This document shows, piece by piece, positions 1 to 6,721 of a stretch of 33,243 bases of DNA. The position numbers and the translations under genes were made by a program. Within the stretch, counting starts at the first letter, position 1; every line of letters begins with the position of its first letter. Below the pieces are notes generated by a model. The model ran no database searches, had not been told where the DNA came from, and saw only the letters and a program-made list of their open reading frames with translations. The stretch comes from Fervidifonticultor_A sp037443565 (GTDB lineage: Bacteria > Sysuimicrobiota > Sysuimicrobiia > Sysuimicrobiales > Humicultoraceae): assembly GCA_037443565.1 (NCBI GenBank), contig JBBIOB010000032.1:1-33243 (forward strand). The letters run 5' to 3'.

Positions 1-26
1 CTGGCATCCACACCCACGTATAGCAT
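1..26 (-). CDS. Possible 5' end of an IS110-family transposase (cut by window edge)
   Basis: On the minus strand an ATG at 26-24 opens a frame that stays open to the window edge and reads MLYVGVDA followed by Ser or Arg. This is the usual look of an IS110-family DEDD transposase N-terminus, where a V-G-[IV]-D strand carries the first catalytic Asp. A GAGGGGA ribosome-binding-like stretch lies about 11 nt upstream. Only eight full codons are visible, so the call is tentative. ASKHA-fold sugar kinases can start similarly, although the Ser/Arg after DA fits their usual Gly-rich loop less well. A competing frame from an ATG at 97-95 is also open to the edge, but its translation looks unlike a protein. 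Confidence 0.35.
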
Positions 27-88
27 CTTGTGCACCGTCCCCTCGTGAAGGCTCGGCTTCCTTTTCCCTTACTACGTCGGTGCACAAG
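27..88. repeat. 11-bp perfect inverted repeat upstream of the possible transposase
   Basis: CTTGTGCACCG at 27-37 and CGGTGCACAAG at 78-88 are exact reverse complements separated by 40 bases. The first arm abuts the ATG of the possible IS110-type gene. A small GAAG/CTTC hairpin (47-50 with 57-60) sits in the spacer. The repeat lies in the 133-base gap between that start and the end of the WecG-like gene. It could be a stem of a structured leader RNA, an operator or a transposon-end element. The sequence does not say which. Confidence 0.6.
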
Positions 89-159
89 CGCTTTCATCGT
101 GCCTCTCCCATCCGAACTGCCGTCCTTGCTCCCTCTCATACCACACCTGACAGTGAATG

Positions 160-915
160 TCACGCGCGCCGCCATCGCTCGCGAAGGGCCAGCAGGAACA
201 GCGACGGAATGGTCCGGACGACCGCCCACCGTCTCGGCTCGCGCAGCATCCGGAAGAGCCACTCCAGCCCGATGCGCTGCACCCAGCGCGGGGCACGGGG
301 GATGCGGCCGGCGATGACGTCGAACGCCCCGCCGACCCCAATGGCCACCGGCACGCCGAGCTCGACGGTCCAGCGCCGCATCCAGCGCTCCTGCCGCGGT
401 GCACCGAGGGCGACGAGCAGCACGTCGGGAGCCGCGGCGCGGATGTGCGCAAGCACGTCGGGTTCCTCGTGGGCTGCAAAGAACCCTTGACGCGTGCCGA
501 CCGTCTGCAGATCCGGGTGGCGCCGCCGCAGCTCCGCCGCGGTCGCGTCGGCGACGCCTGGCGCGCCGCCGAGCAGGAAGAGGCGATGGCCGGAGCTCGC
601 CGCCGCCGGGCACAACGCCATGGCCAGGTCGATGCCGGCGACACGCTCCGGCAGGTCCACGCCCAGGATGCGTGCCGCGAGGAGCACGCCGATGCCGTCC
701 GGGACGACGAGACCCGCGCCGTTGATCAGGTCACACAGGTCTGGGTCGCGCGCCGCCTGCACAAGCAGCGCGCCGTTCAGCGTAACAACGTAGGCGGGGG
801 CGCGGGCGGCGATCCGCTCATGGATCCACGTGAGCGCGTCTGCCATCCCAACCGCGTCCACCCGTGCACCCAGTAGCTGCCGCCGTACCACCGCCAGCGG
901 CCTTGCGCCGATCAT
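160..915 (-). CDS. WecG/TagA/CpsF family glycosyltransferase
   Basis: A 251-residue GT26 enzyme of the size usual for this family, whose members transfer N-acetylmannosamine or a related sugar from a UDP donor onto an undecaprenyl-linked acceptor at the inner face of the membrane. Seen: TLNGALL near 45-51 (conserved Thr and Asn), VPDGIGV near 71-77 with the Asp that acts as base in TagA, LLGG near 114-117, GAPRQE in the middle, and GVGGAFD followed by the Arg-rich C-terminal part (GRIPRAP, then REPRRW) that is linked to membrane attachment. The ATG overlaps the glmM stop as ATGA, so it is probably translationally coupled and is the last gene of this run. The exact donor sugar cannot be read from sequence. 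Confidence 0.9.
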   Translation of the reverse strand: MIGARPLAVVRRQLLGARVDAVGMADALTWIHERIAARAPAYVVTLNGALLVQAARDPDLCDLINGAGLVVPDGIGVLLAARILGVDLPERVAGIDLAMALCPAAASSGHRLFLLGGAPGVADATAAELRRRHPDLQTVGTRQGFFAAHEEPDVLAHIRAAAPDVLLVALGAPRQERWMRRWTVELGVPVAIGVGGAFDVIAGRIPRAPRWVQRIGLEWLFRMLREPRRWAVVRTIPSLFLLALRERWRRA

Positions 916-2249
916 ACCGGTCCCCCGAACCGCCGGAGGATCACGTCGGCCACCTCGGCCGCCACGGCCTCGGCTTCCTCCTGGGCTTCGGCCTCGACCA
1001 TCACCCGGATGAGCGGCTCGGTGCCCGACGGCCGCACGAGGATCCGGCCGCTGGCACCCAGGCGCCGCTCGGCCGCGGCCACGGCGCGGGTGACCTCGGG
1101 AGCCTCCATGACGCCGCGACGGTCAACGACCCGGACGTTCAAGAGTACCTGTGGGAGACGGGGAAACGGCGCACGCAGCTCGGACAGCCGCTTCCCACTG
1201 CGGGCCATCAGACTGGCGACCTCAATGGCGGTGACCAGGCCGTCACCGGTCGTCGTGTGGTCGAGGAAGACGATGTGGCCGCTCTGCTCACCGCCGAGCG
1301 TCGCGCCGGTCTCGCGCATGCGCTCGAGGACATAGCGGTCGCCGACCTGGGTGCGCTCCAGCCTGATGCCGGCCTCGGCCAGCACCTTTTGTAGGCCAGC
1401 GTTGGACATGACGGTGCCCACAACAGTGCTGTGGTCGAGCGCGCCCCGGCGCTGACGGTCGAGCGCGCACATGCCCATGATGGCGTCGCCGTCCACCACA
1501 TCGCCGCGTTCGTCGACGGCCAGCACCCGGTCGGCGTCGCCATCGTGCGCGAATCCCACATCGGCCCCGGCCGCGAGGACGGCCTGCCGGAGTGGTTCGA
1601 GGTGGGTCGAGCCGCAGTTGACGTTGATGCGGGCGCCGTCGGGCTCGTCGTGAAGCGCGATCACCGTTGCGCCGAGCGCGGCCCACAACCGAGGCGCCAC
1701 ACGTGATGCGGCCCCGTGCGCGCAGTCGACCACGAGCCGCAGGCCGTCGAGCCGCTCGGCGGCCAGCGACAGCAGGCGTTCGAAGTAGCAGTCCTGAACC
1801 TCCGGCACCGGCCGGATCGTCCCGACGGCCAGGCCGGTCGGCCGGAGTCCGTCGTCGCTGTCGACCAGGGCCTCAATCTCGTCTTCATGGGCGTCGAGCA
1901 GCTTGTAGCCGTCGCCGCCAAAGAACTTGATGCCGTTGTCCTCGATGGGATTGTGCGAGGCCGAAATCACAACCCCGGCCGCGGCGCCACGGACTCTTGT
2001 CAGATAGGCCACCGCCGGCGTGGGCAGCAGTCCACCGATCTCGACGACGGTCCCGGTCGAGCAGAGGCCGGCGGCCAGCGCCGCCTCCAGCATCGGTCCC
2101 GAGAGACGGCTGTCGCGGCCGACGAGCACTGCCCCCCCCTCTCTCCTGAGGGCGGTCCCGGCAGCGCGGCCCACGCGGAACGCCAATTCGGGCGTCAGGT
2201 CGAGATTGGCCACGCCGCGGATCCCGTCGGTGCCAAACAGCCGGCCCAC
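912..2249 (-). CDS. glmM: Phosphoglucosamine mutase GlmM
   Basis: 445 residues. It converts glucosamine-6-phosphate to glucosamine-1-phosphate on the way to UDP-GlcNAc for peptidoglycan and surface glycans. Seen: the family N-terminus GRLFGTDGIRG, the phosphoserine loop SASHNP with Ser98, the metal loop DGDADR at about 236-241, a GGEQSGH loop, and the phosphate-binding RPSGTEP near 406-412. The frame is open further upstream, but the GTG at 2249-2247 places the family start exactly and has a GAGGGAGAG ribosome-binding site just before it. It lies 13 nt after cdaR, giving the widespread cdaA-cdaR-glmM order. In that locus CdaR and GlmM are known to modulate the cyclase CdaA. Confidence 0.97.
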   Translation of the reverse strand: MGRLFGTDGIRGVANLDLTPELAFRVGRAAGTALRREGGAVLVGRDSRLSGPMLEAALAAGLCSTGTVVEIGGLLPTPAVAYLTRVRGAAAGVVISASHNPIEDNGIKFFGGDGYKLLDAHEDEIEALVDSDDGLRPTGLAVGTIRPVPEVQDCYFERLLSLAAERLDGLRLVVDCAHGAASRVAPRLWAALGATVIALHDEPDGARINVNCGSTHLEPLRQAVLAAGADVGFAHDGDADRVLAVDERGDVVDGDAIMGMCALDRQRRGALDHSTVVGTVMSNAGLQKVLAEAGIRLERTQVGDRYVLERMRETGATLGGEQSGHIVFLDHTTTGDGLVTAIEVASLMARSGKRLSELRAPFPRLPQVLLNVRVVDRRGVMEAPEVTRAVAAAERRLGASGRILVRPSGTEPLIRVMVEAEAQEEAEAVAAEVADVILRRFGGPV

Positions 2250-2262
2250 CCGCGCTCTCCCT

Positions 2263-2664
2263 CTACGGTCGGAGGAGCGTGACCACCACGGACGGCGGTA
2301 CCACGCGGGCGGTCGTGACACCTGCGGGGAACTCGATCCGCAGCGCCACCGGATGCGGGCCGGGTTCCAGACCGGCGATGTCGGCGATCGCCCTGACGTC
2401 TGTGGTCCGCACCGCGAGCACCGAGGCGGCCGGCCACCGTAGCTCAACGTCCACCTGGGCAGGGCTGGCCGATGCCCTCCACCCGTCAGGCAGTCCGGAG
2501 ACCATCACATCGACGTTGGACAGGCGGAGCGAGGCCGTCAGGGACTCGTCGTCCGGCGGACGTCCGGTGCTGCCGACATAGAACCACAGCGCGACGGCGA
2601 TCAGGAGGGACAGCACGAACAACCGCGCGCGCTCAGAGAGGAACTTCGAGACCCAGGTCCTCAT
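2263..2664 (-). CDS. cdaR: YbbR-domain protein, CdaR-like regulator of CdaA
   Basis: 133 residues: a short basic N-terminus, one transmembrane helix at about 14-30 (LFVLSLLIAVALWFYV), then one extracytoplasmic YbbR-like beta domain. In Firmicutes the equivalent gene between cdaA and glmM encodes CdaR, which binds the membrane cyclase and tunes c-di-AMP synthesis. The ATG at 2664-2662 overlaps the cdaA stop as ATGA. The frame begins earlier (ATG at 2688), but the coupled start fits the pattern of the region. Known CdaR proteins usually carry several YbbR repeats, and this one has room for only about one. Identification rests on the membrane-anchor pattern, fold-like sequence and position. Confidence 0.8.
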   Translation of the reverse strand: MRTWVSKFLSERARLFVLSLLIAVALWFYVGSTGRPPDDESLTASLRLSNVDVMVSGLPDGWRASASPAQVDVELRWPAASVLAVRTTDVRAIADIAGLEPGPHPVALRIEFPAGVTTARVVPPSVVVTLLRP

Positions 2665-3467
2665 CCGGTCGCCTGGGTGCGGCGCCATGGCCAGACCACC
2701 GGGGTACGCGGGCCGGCCTGCGTCAGCAGGTCGAGCAGGGCGACCTTCAACTCCTCCTCGGAAAGCCCGCGGGACAGGCGGCCCTCCTGCGCCAGGGAAA
2801 TCCCGCCCGTCTCCTCAGAGACCGCCACCGCGATCGCGTCGGTCACCTCGGTGATCCCCAGGGCTGCCCGGTGGCGGGTGCCCAGGGTCCGCGACAGATG
2901 CGGGTTCTCAGACAGCGGCAACAGGCACCCGGCGGCCATCAGCCGGTCGCCACGCACGACCACAGCGCCGTCATGCAGCGGAGTGTTCGGGAAGAAGGTC
3001 GTCACGAGCAGCTGTACCGTGATGAGCGCATCGACCTTGATGCCCGACTCGATGATGTCGTTCAGCCCGGTCCGCCGCTCCAGCACGAACAGCGCGCCGG
3101 TCCGGCGGCTCGAGAGGATCCGGCAGGCCCGCGCCACATCGTTGACGAGCCGGATGGTCTCCTCGCGGCCGAGGCCCGGGCCGAAGCTCGTGGCCAGCAC
3201 ACCGCCACGGCCGAGCTGCTCGAGCATCCGCCGGAGCTCGGGCTGGAAGATGATCAGCAGGGCGAGCGGGATCGCCACGGGCAGGCCCGAGAGGACCCAC
3301 TGCAGGGTGTTCAGCTTGAGGATGCGGCTGGCGATGTAGACGATGACCAGCACGGCGATGCCGAGCGCGAGCTGGACCGCCCGGGTGCCGCGGACCAGCA
3401 ACAGCACCTGATAGACCAGGACGGTCACGATCGCGATGTCCAGCAGGTCGATCGGCCGGATCGGCAT
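2661..3467 (-). CDS. cdaA: Membrane diadenylate cyclase CdaA
   Basis: 268 residues. It makes cyclic di-AMP from two ATP and controls potassium and osmotic balance and cell-wall homeostasis in organisms that use it. Three hydrophobic helices occupy about residues 8-75, followed by the DAC catalytic domain. Seen: FQPELRR at 74-80, HDGAVV with the DGA motif at 166-168, the RHR motif at 198-200, and SEETG at 217-221 before the end of the domain. Length and layout match CdaA rather than DisA. It starts 6 nt after argF and overlaps cdaR by 4 nt. Confidence 0.96.
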   Translation of the reverse strand: MPIRPIDLLDIAIVTVLVYQVLLLVRGTRAVQLALGIAVLVIVYIASRILKLNTLQWVLSGLPVAIPLALLIIFQPELRRMLEQLGRGGVLATSFGPGLGREETIRLVNDVARACRILSSRRTGALFVLERRTGLNDIIESGIKVDALITVQLLVTTFFPNTPLHDGAVVVRGDRLMAAGCLLPLSENPHLSRTLGTRHRAALGITEVTDAIAVAVSEETGGISLAQEGRLSRGLSEEELKVALLDLLTQAGPRTPVVWPWRRTQATG

Positions 3468-3473
3468 GGGTCG

Positions 3474-4400
3474 CTACATGAGCATCGCCAGCAAAGCCTT
3501 CTGCGCGTGCAGGCGGTTCTCAGCCTGATCGTAAACGATGGACTGGGGCCCGTCGAGCACGTCGTCGGTGATCTCCTCACCCCGGTGGGCGGGAAGGCAG
3601 TGCATGACCACCGCGGTCGGCTTCGCGCGCGCCAGCAGCGCACCGTCCACCTGGTAGGGCCTGAAGAGCTTCGCCCGCTCCTCGCGCTCGGCCTCCTGAC
3701 CCATGCTCGCCCAGACGTCGGTGTACACCACGTCCGCGCCGGCAACCCCTTCCGCGGGATCGGTGAGCAACGCGATCGACCCGCCGGTCGTCGCGGCGAT
3801 GGCGCGCGCACGGGACACCACGGCCTCGCGCGGCGCATGGCCCGGCGGCGCGGCCACCGTCATCGCCATGCCGAGCTTGGCTGTGCCCAGGAGGAGCGAG
3901 TGGCAGACGTTGTTCCCGTCGCCGATCCAGGTGAGGCGTACCTCGGTCAACCGGGGGAACCGCTCGGCGACCGTCAGCAGGTCGCCCAACGCCTGGCAGG
4001 GATGCTCGAGGTCGGAGAGCCCGTTGACCACGGGGCATCGGGCCCCGTCGGCGAGGCCGGTCACCGTCGCATGCGCGAAGGTGCGGGCCATGATCCCGTC
4101 GGCCATCCGCTCGAGGTTCCGCGCGGCGTCTGGGATCGACTCCCGCACCCCGAGCTGGATGTCCTGGGGCCCCAGATAGATCGCCGCGCCACCGAGCTGG
4201 AACATGCCGACCTCAAAGCTCACACGGGTCCTGAGCGACGGCTTCTCGAAGACCATCGCCAGTGTCTTTCCGGCGAGCAGCGGCGGCCGGTCGCCGGCGG
4301 CGGCGCGGGCCTTGAGGTGCCGGGCAAACTCGATCAGGCCCCAGAACTCGTCGGGGGTCAGGTCGTCCACCGAGATGTAGTCGCGTCCGTGCAGTCGCAT
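3474..4400 (-). CDS. argF: Ornithine carbamoyltransferase
   Basis: 308 residues, normal length. A cytosolic arginine-biosynthesis enzyme that joins carbamoyl phosphate and ornithine to give citrulline. Seen: the carbamoyl-phosphate loop SLRTR at 55-59, HPCQ at 133-136, a Gly-Asp-Gly-Asn stretch at 160-163 near the ornithine site, DVWASMG at 228-234, and HCLPAHRG with the catalytic Cys at 267-274. A strong GGGAGG site sits 4 nt before the ATG. No other arg genes are near. It lies between rpsI (151-nt gap with hairpins) and cdaA (6-nt gap), so it is the first gene of the argF-cdaA-cdaR-glmM-wecG run unless transcripts read through from rpsI. Confidence 0.96.
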   Translation of the reverse strand: MRLHGRDYISVDDLTPDEFWGLIEFARHLKARAAAGDRPPLLAGKTLAMVFEKPSLRTRVSFEVGMFQLGGAAIYLGPQDIQLGVRESIPDAARNLERMADGIMARTFAHATVTGLADGARCPVVNGLSDLEHPCQALGDLLTVAERFPRLTEVRLTWIGDGNNVCHSLLLGTAKLGMAMTVAAPPGHAPREAVVSRARAIAATTGGSIALLTDPAEGVAGADVVYTDVWASMGQEAEREERAKLFRPYQVDGALLARAKPTAVVMHCLPAHRGEEITDDVLDGPQSIVYDQAENRLHAQKALLAMLM

Positions 4401-4471
4401 CGTGCCTCCCTCGTCGTGGCCGGTCTCCCCACCCAGGTGGTGAGGGGATCGCCGCGCGCCCGTATGTGACA

Positions 4472-4540
4472 GGTCCCCGAAGGGCAGCCGGCCCGTCCGG
4501 GGACCCGCGACGATGCGGCGCGCGCGCGGAGTTCGCGCGC
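4472..4540 (-). terminator. Two GC-rich hairpins between rpsI and argF
   Basis: Hairpin 1 pairs GGTCCCCG (4472-4479) with CGGGGACC (4498-4505), and GGGC/GCCC (4482-4485 with 4491-4494) closes inside it. Hairpin 2 pairs GCGCGCG (4520-4526) with CGCGCGC (4534-4540) around a 7-nt loop. They lie 12-80 nt downstream of the rpsI stop. No U-run follows on the minus strand. They may therefore be 3'-end or processing structures for the rplM-rpsI mRNA rather than a classical intrinsic terminator. Confidence 0.45.
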
Positions 4541-4551
4541 CGGACGACCGC

Positions 4552-4950
4552 CTAACGCTTGCTGTATTGGAAGCCCTTGCGCGCCCGCTTGCGGCCGTAC
4601 TTCTTGCGCTCCTTCTCGCGCGGGTCGCGGGTCAGGAACCCGCCTTTGCGTAGCGCTGGCCTCAGCTCTTCGTCGGTCAGCAGCAGGGCGCGCGCGATGC
4701 CGTGGCGCACCGCGCCCGCCTGTCCCGCAACCCCACCGCCGGTGACCTTCACGATGACGTCGTACCGTCCCTCGGTACCCGTCGCGGCCAGGGGTTGGCG
4801 AACCCTTGTCTGCAGCGGTGACGTGGGGAAGTAGGTCTCAAAGGGCCTGTCGTTGATCGTGATCGTCCCGGTGCCGGGCACGAGCCGCACCCGGGCAATC
4901 GCCTCCTTGCGGCTACCCGATGTCAGCGCCAACACCTGCGTTGCCGTCAC
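4552..4950 (-). CDS. rpsI: 30S ribosomal protein S9 (uS9)
   Basis: 132 residues. A small-subunit protein whose basic C-terminal tail reaches the P-site tRNA. Seen: SGSRKEAIARVRL at the start, GTGTITIND, TGGGVAGQAGAVRHGIARAL in the middle, LRKGGFLTRDPRE, and the KYGRKRARKGFQYSKR tail ending in Lys-Arg as in nearly all S9 proteins. The start is GTG at 4950-4948 with a GAGGGAA site upstream. It follows rplM by 55 nt, the standard bacterial pair. Confidence 0.98.
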   Translation of the reverse strand: MTATQVLALTSGSRKEAIARVRLVPGTGTITINDRPFETYFPTSPLQTRVRQPLAATGTEGRYDVIVKVTGGGVAGQAGAVRHGIARALLLTDEELRPALRKGGFLTRDPREKERKKYGRKRARKGFQYSKR

Positions 4951-5005
4951 GCGCGTTCCCTCGCTCTCTCGCCGTCGTGATCACCTGTGCCGATTCGGGT
5001 ACGCG

Positions 5006-5434
5006 CTAGAACCCGGCAGGCGCGGGCTTCTGCGCCTGGTGCGGGTGCTGCGCGCCCCGGTACACCTTGAGCTTCTTCATCAACTGCCGGCCTTGCCGCG
5101 TCTTCGGCAGCATCCCCTGCACGGCCTCGGTGATGATCCGCTCGGGGCGCGTTCGGAGCAGCACGTCGTAGGGGACCCGCCTGAGCCCACCCGGATACCC
5201 CGAGTGCCTGACGAGTTCCTTCTGCTGGAGCTTGCGCCCGGTCAGCCGCACGCCCGCGGCGTTGACGACCACGACGAAATCGCCGGTGTCCATGTGGGGT
5301 GTGTAGGTTGGCTTGTGCTTGCCGCGCAGCAGCGCCGCCACCCGCGTCGCGAGCCGACCCAAGACTTTCCCGTCGGCGTCGACGACGTGCCAGCGGTGCT
5401 TCACCTCGGACGCGGCCGGAACGTACGTCTTCAT
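5006..5434 (-). CDS. rplM: 50S ribosomal protein L13 (uL13)
   Basis: 142 residues, standard length, an early-assembling large-subunit protein. Seen: MKTYVP start, WHVVDADGKVLGRLAT, LLRGKHKPTYTPHMDTGDFVVVVNA, the HSGYPGGL loop, AVQGMLPK and the VYRGAQHPH C-terminal signature. The frame opens 11 codons earlier, but the ATG at 5434-5432 matches the family start and has AGGTGA 7 nt upstream. It is the first gene of rplM-rpsI, with a promoter and a leader hairpin just upstream. In E. coli L13 itself represses its operon through the mRNA leader. Confidence 0.98.
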   Translation of the reverse strand: MKTYVPAASEVKHRWHVVDADGKVLGRLATRVAALLRGKHKPTYTPHMDTGDFVVVVNAAGVRLTGRKLQQKELVRHSGYPGGLRRVPYDVLLRTRPERIITEAVQGMLPKTRQGRQLMKKLKVYRGAQHPHQAQKPAPAGF

Positions 5435-5470
5435 CCCTGCGTCACCTGTCAGACCCGTTGGCGTCAAGAA

Positions 5471-5497
5471 CGCCGGGGACCGCGCGGTCTCCCGGCG
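5471..5497 (-). promoter_or_regulatory. Strong hairpin in the rplM leader
   Basis: A 27-nt element folds, on the minus strand, as CGCCGGG, a bulged A, GACC, GCGC loop, GGTC, CCCGGCG: 11 base pairs in all. It begins about 8-10 nt after the expected transcription start and ends 37 nt before rplM. It is followed by TTCTTG, a weak U-rich stretch. It could be an autoregulatory target or attenuator for rplM-rpsI. It could equally be the terminator of the upstream glycan operon, placed inside the next transcription unit. Confidence 0.55.
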
Positions 5498-5512
5498 ACT
5501 GAACCATGGGGT

Positions 5513-5542
5513 AGTCTAATATGCCGGCGAGAAGGGTGTCAA
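5513..5542 (-). promoter_or_regulatory. Sigma-70-type promoter for rplM-rpsI
   Basis: On the minus strand a perfect TTGACA (5542-5537) is followed after 18 nt by TAGACT (5518-5513, 4 of 6 consensus) or after 15 nt by TATTAG (5521-5516). The stretch TATTAGACTA is notably A/T-rich for this GC-rich DNA. It lies between the glycosyltransferase stop at 5558 and rplM, giving a leader of roughly 70 nt. Confidence 0.65.
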
Positions 5543-5557
5543 GGCAGGCGCAGGCGC

Positions 5558-6721
5558 TCACTCCGAACACACCGTCGCATCGTCGCGTGGCGACCGTAGC
5601 GTCTCGTACAGCGCCAGCGTGTGGGCCACAGTGTCCTGAAGGTTGAAGGACTGGAGCGCCCGACGGCGACCCGCCTCACCCATCCGACGGCGCAACGGGT
5701 CGTCAGCGACGAGCCGCGCCAGCGCCTGCGCCAAGCCTCCCGCATCCCCCACGCGGATGAGCAGACCGGTCACGCCGTGCTCCACCAGTTCGGGAATGCC
5801 GCCTACCGCCGTCGCCACAACCGGCAGGCCCGCAAGCATCGCTTCGATGATGGCCAGGGGCATCCCCTCCCACCACGACGACAGCACGAAGACATCGCTG
5901 GCCCGGAGCAGGTCAGGCACATCGTCCCGAAAGCCCAACAGCCGCACGCGACCGTTCAGCCGGCGGCGGCGGATGGCCTCCTCGACGCCGCGTCGCAGCG
6001 GGCCGTCGCCGACGATCAGTACTCGACCCACCTTCAACCGGCTGACGGCTTCAACCAGAACCACTGGATCCTTCGGCCGCGCCAGGCGCCCCACGGCGAT
6101 GATCACCGGTTCATCGCCCGGACCGGTCGCACGCGCGAGGGGCCGGTCAGCGAGAAAGGGGGCTGGATCGACACCCATCGGGATGACGGACAGCTGGTCG
6201 GGTGCTGCCACGCGGCACCGAAGCGCCAGCTCGCGATCGTGTGCGGACACGCAGATGATACGCGTCGTCCACCCAGCGGCAACCCGCTCGGCGTGCGCGA
6301 TGAGCCACCTGGTCAGTGCGACCTTGGCCCCGCCGAACGCCCATCCGTGTGCGGTGAAGATGATCGGTGAAGTGCCGGTGAGCCGGGCCGCCGCGCGCAC
6401 CAAGATGCCGGCCTTCGTGCTGTTGGCGTGGATCAGATCAAACCGCTCCCGGCGCAGGACCGAGACGATGTGGGCCAGGGCCAGGGCATCCCGCACCGGA
6501 TGTGGCGCTCGCTGCAGCGTCGGAACCGTCAGCACCCTGATAGCCTCTTTCCGCAAGACTTCGACCAGCCGGCCGCCCGGAGCCGTCAGCACCGTCACCT
6601 CATACGCGTCACGGGCAGCACGGGCCAGGGCGTGGACATACGCCTGTGCACCTCCCCACTCAGAGAGCGTCACGGCAAGGAGGAGGCGGGGGCGCACGCG
6701 GTCGGGCCCGGACCCCCTCAT
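5558..6721 (-). CDS. GT4-family glycosyltransferase
   Basis: 387 residues with a GT-B fold, transferring a nucleotide sugar onto a lipid-linked glycan at the cytoplasmic face. Seen: N-terminal LLLAVTLSEWGGAQAYV with the acceptor-side Gly-Gly (23-24), FDLIHANSTKAG, the IAVGRL strand opening the C-domain, LIVGDGPLR, and the donor-binding stretch WWEGMPLAIIEAMLAGLPVVAT with the spaced Glu pair of GT4 enzymes. The ATG overlaps the preceding stop as ATGA, and the 51 codons of open frame upstream look non-coding. It is the last gene of the glycan cluster before the rplM promoter. Donor and acceptor are unknown. Confidence 0.92.
   Translation of the reverse strand: MRGSGPDRVRPRLLLAVTLSEWGGAQAYVHALARAARDAYEVTVLTAPGGRLVEVLRKEAIRVLTVPTLQRAPHPVRDALALAHIVSVLRRERFDLIHANSTKAGILVRAAARLTGTSPIIFTAHGWAFGGAKVALTRWLIAHAERVAAGWTTRIICVSAHDRELALRCRVAAPDQLSVIPMGVDPAPFLADRPLARATGPGDEPVIIAVGRLARPKDPVVLVEAVSRLKVGRVLIVGDGPLRRGVEEAIRRRRLNGRVRLLGFRDDVPDLLRASDVFVLSSWWEGMPLAIIEAMLAGLPVVATAVGGIPELVEHGVTGLLIRVGDAGGLAQALARLVADDPLRRRMGEAGRRRALQSFNLQDTVAHTLALYETLRSPRDDATVCSE

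Noticed and set aside
24..97. Alternative minus-strand frame from ATG 97-95 open to the window edge
   Set aside because: It has a fair ribosome-binding site, but the translation (Arg/Lys/Cys-rich) does not resemble any family. The MLYVGVDA frame is more convincing.
2472..4469. 665-codon plus-strand open frame
   Set aside because: It is antisense to cdaA and argF, whose motifs are unmistakable. Its translation is Arg/Gln/His-rich with no domain, as expected for a high-GC shadow frame.
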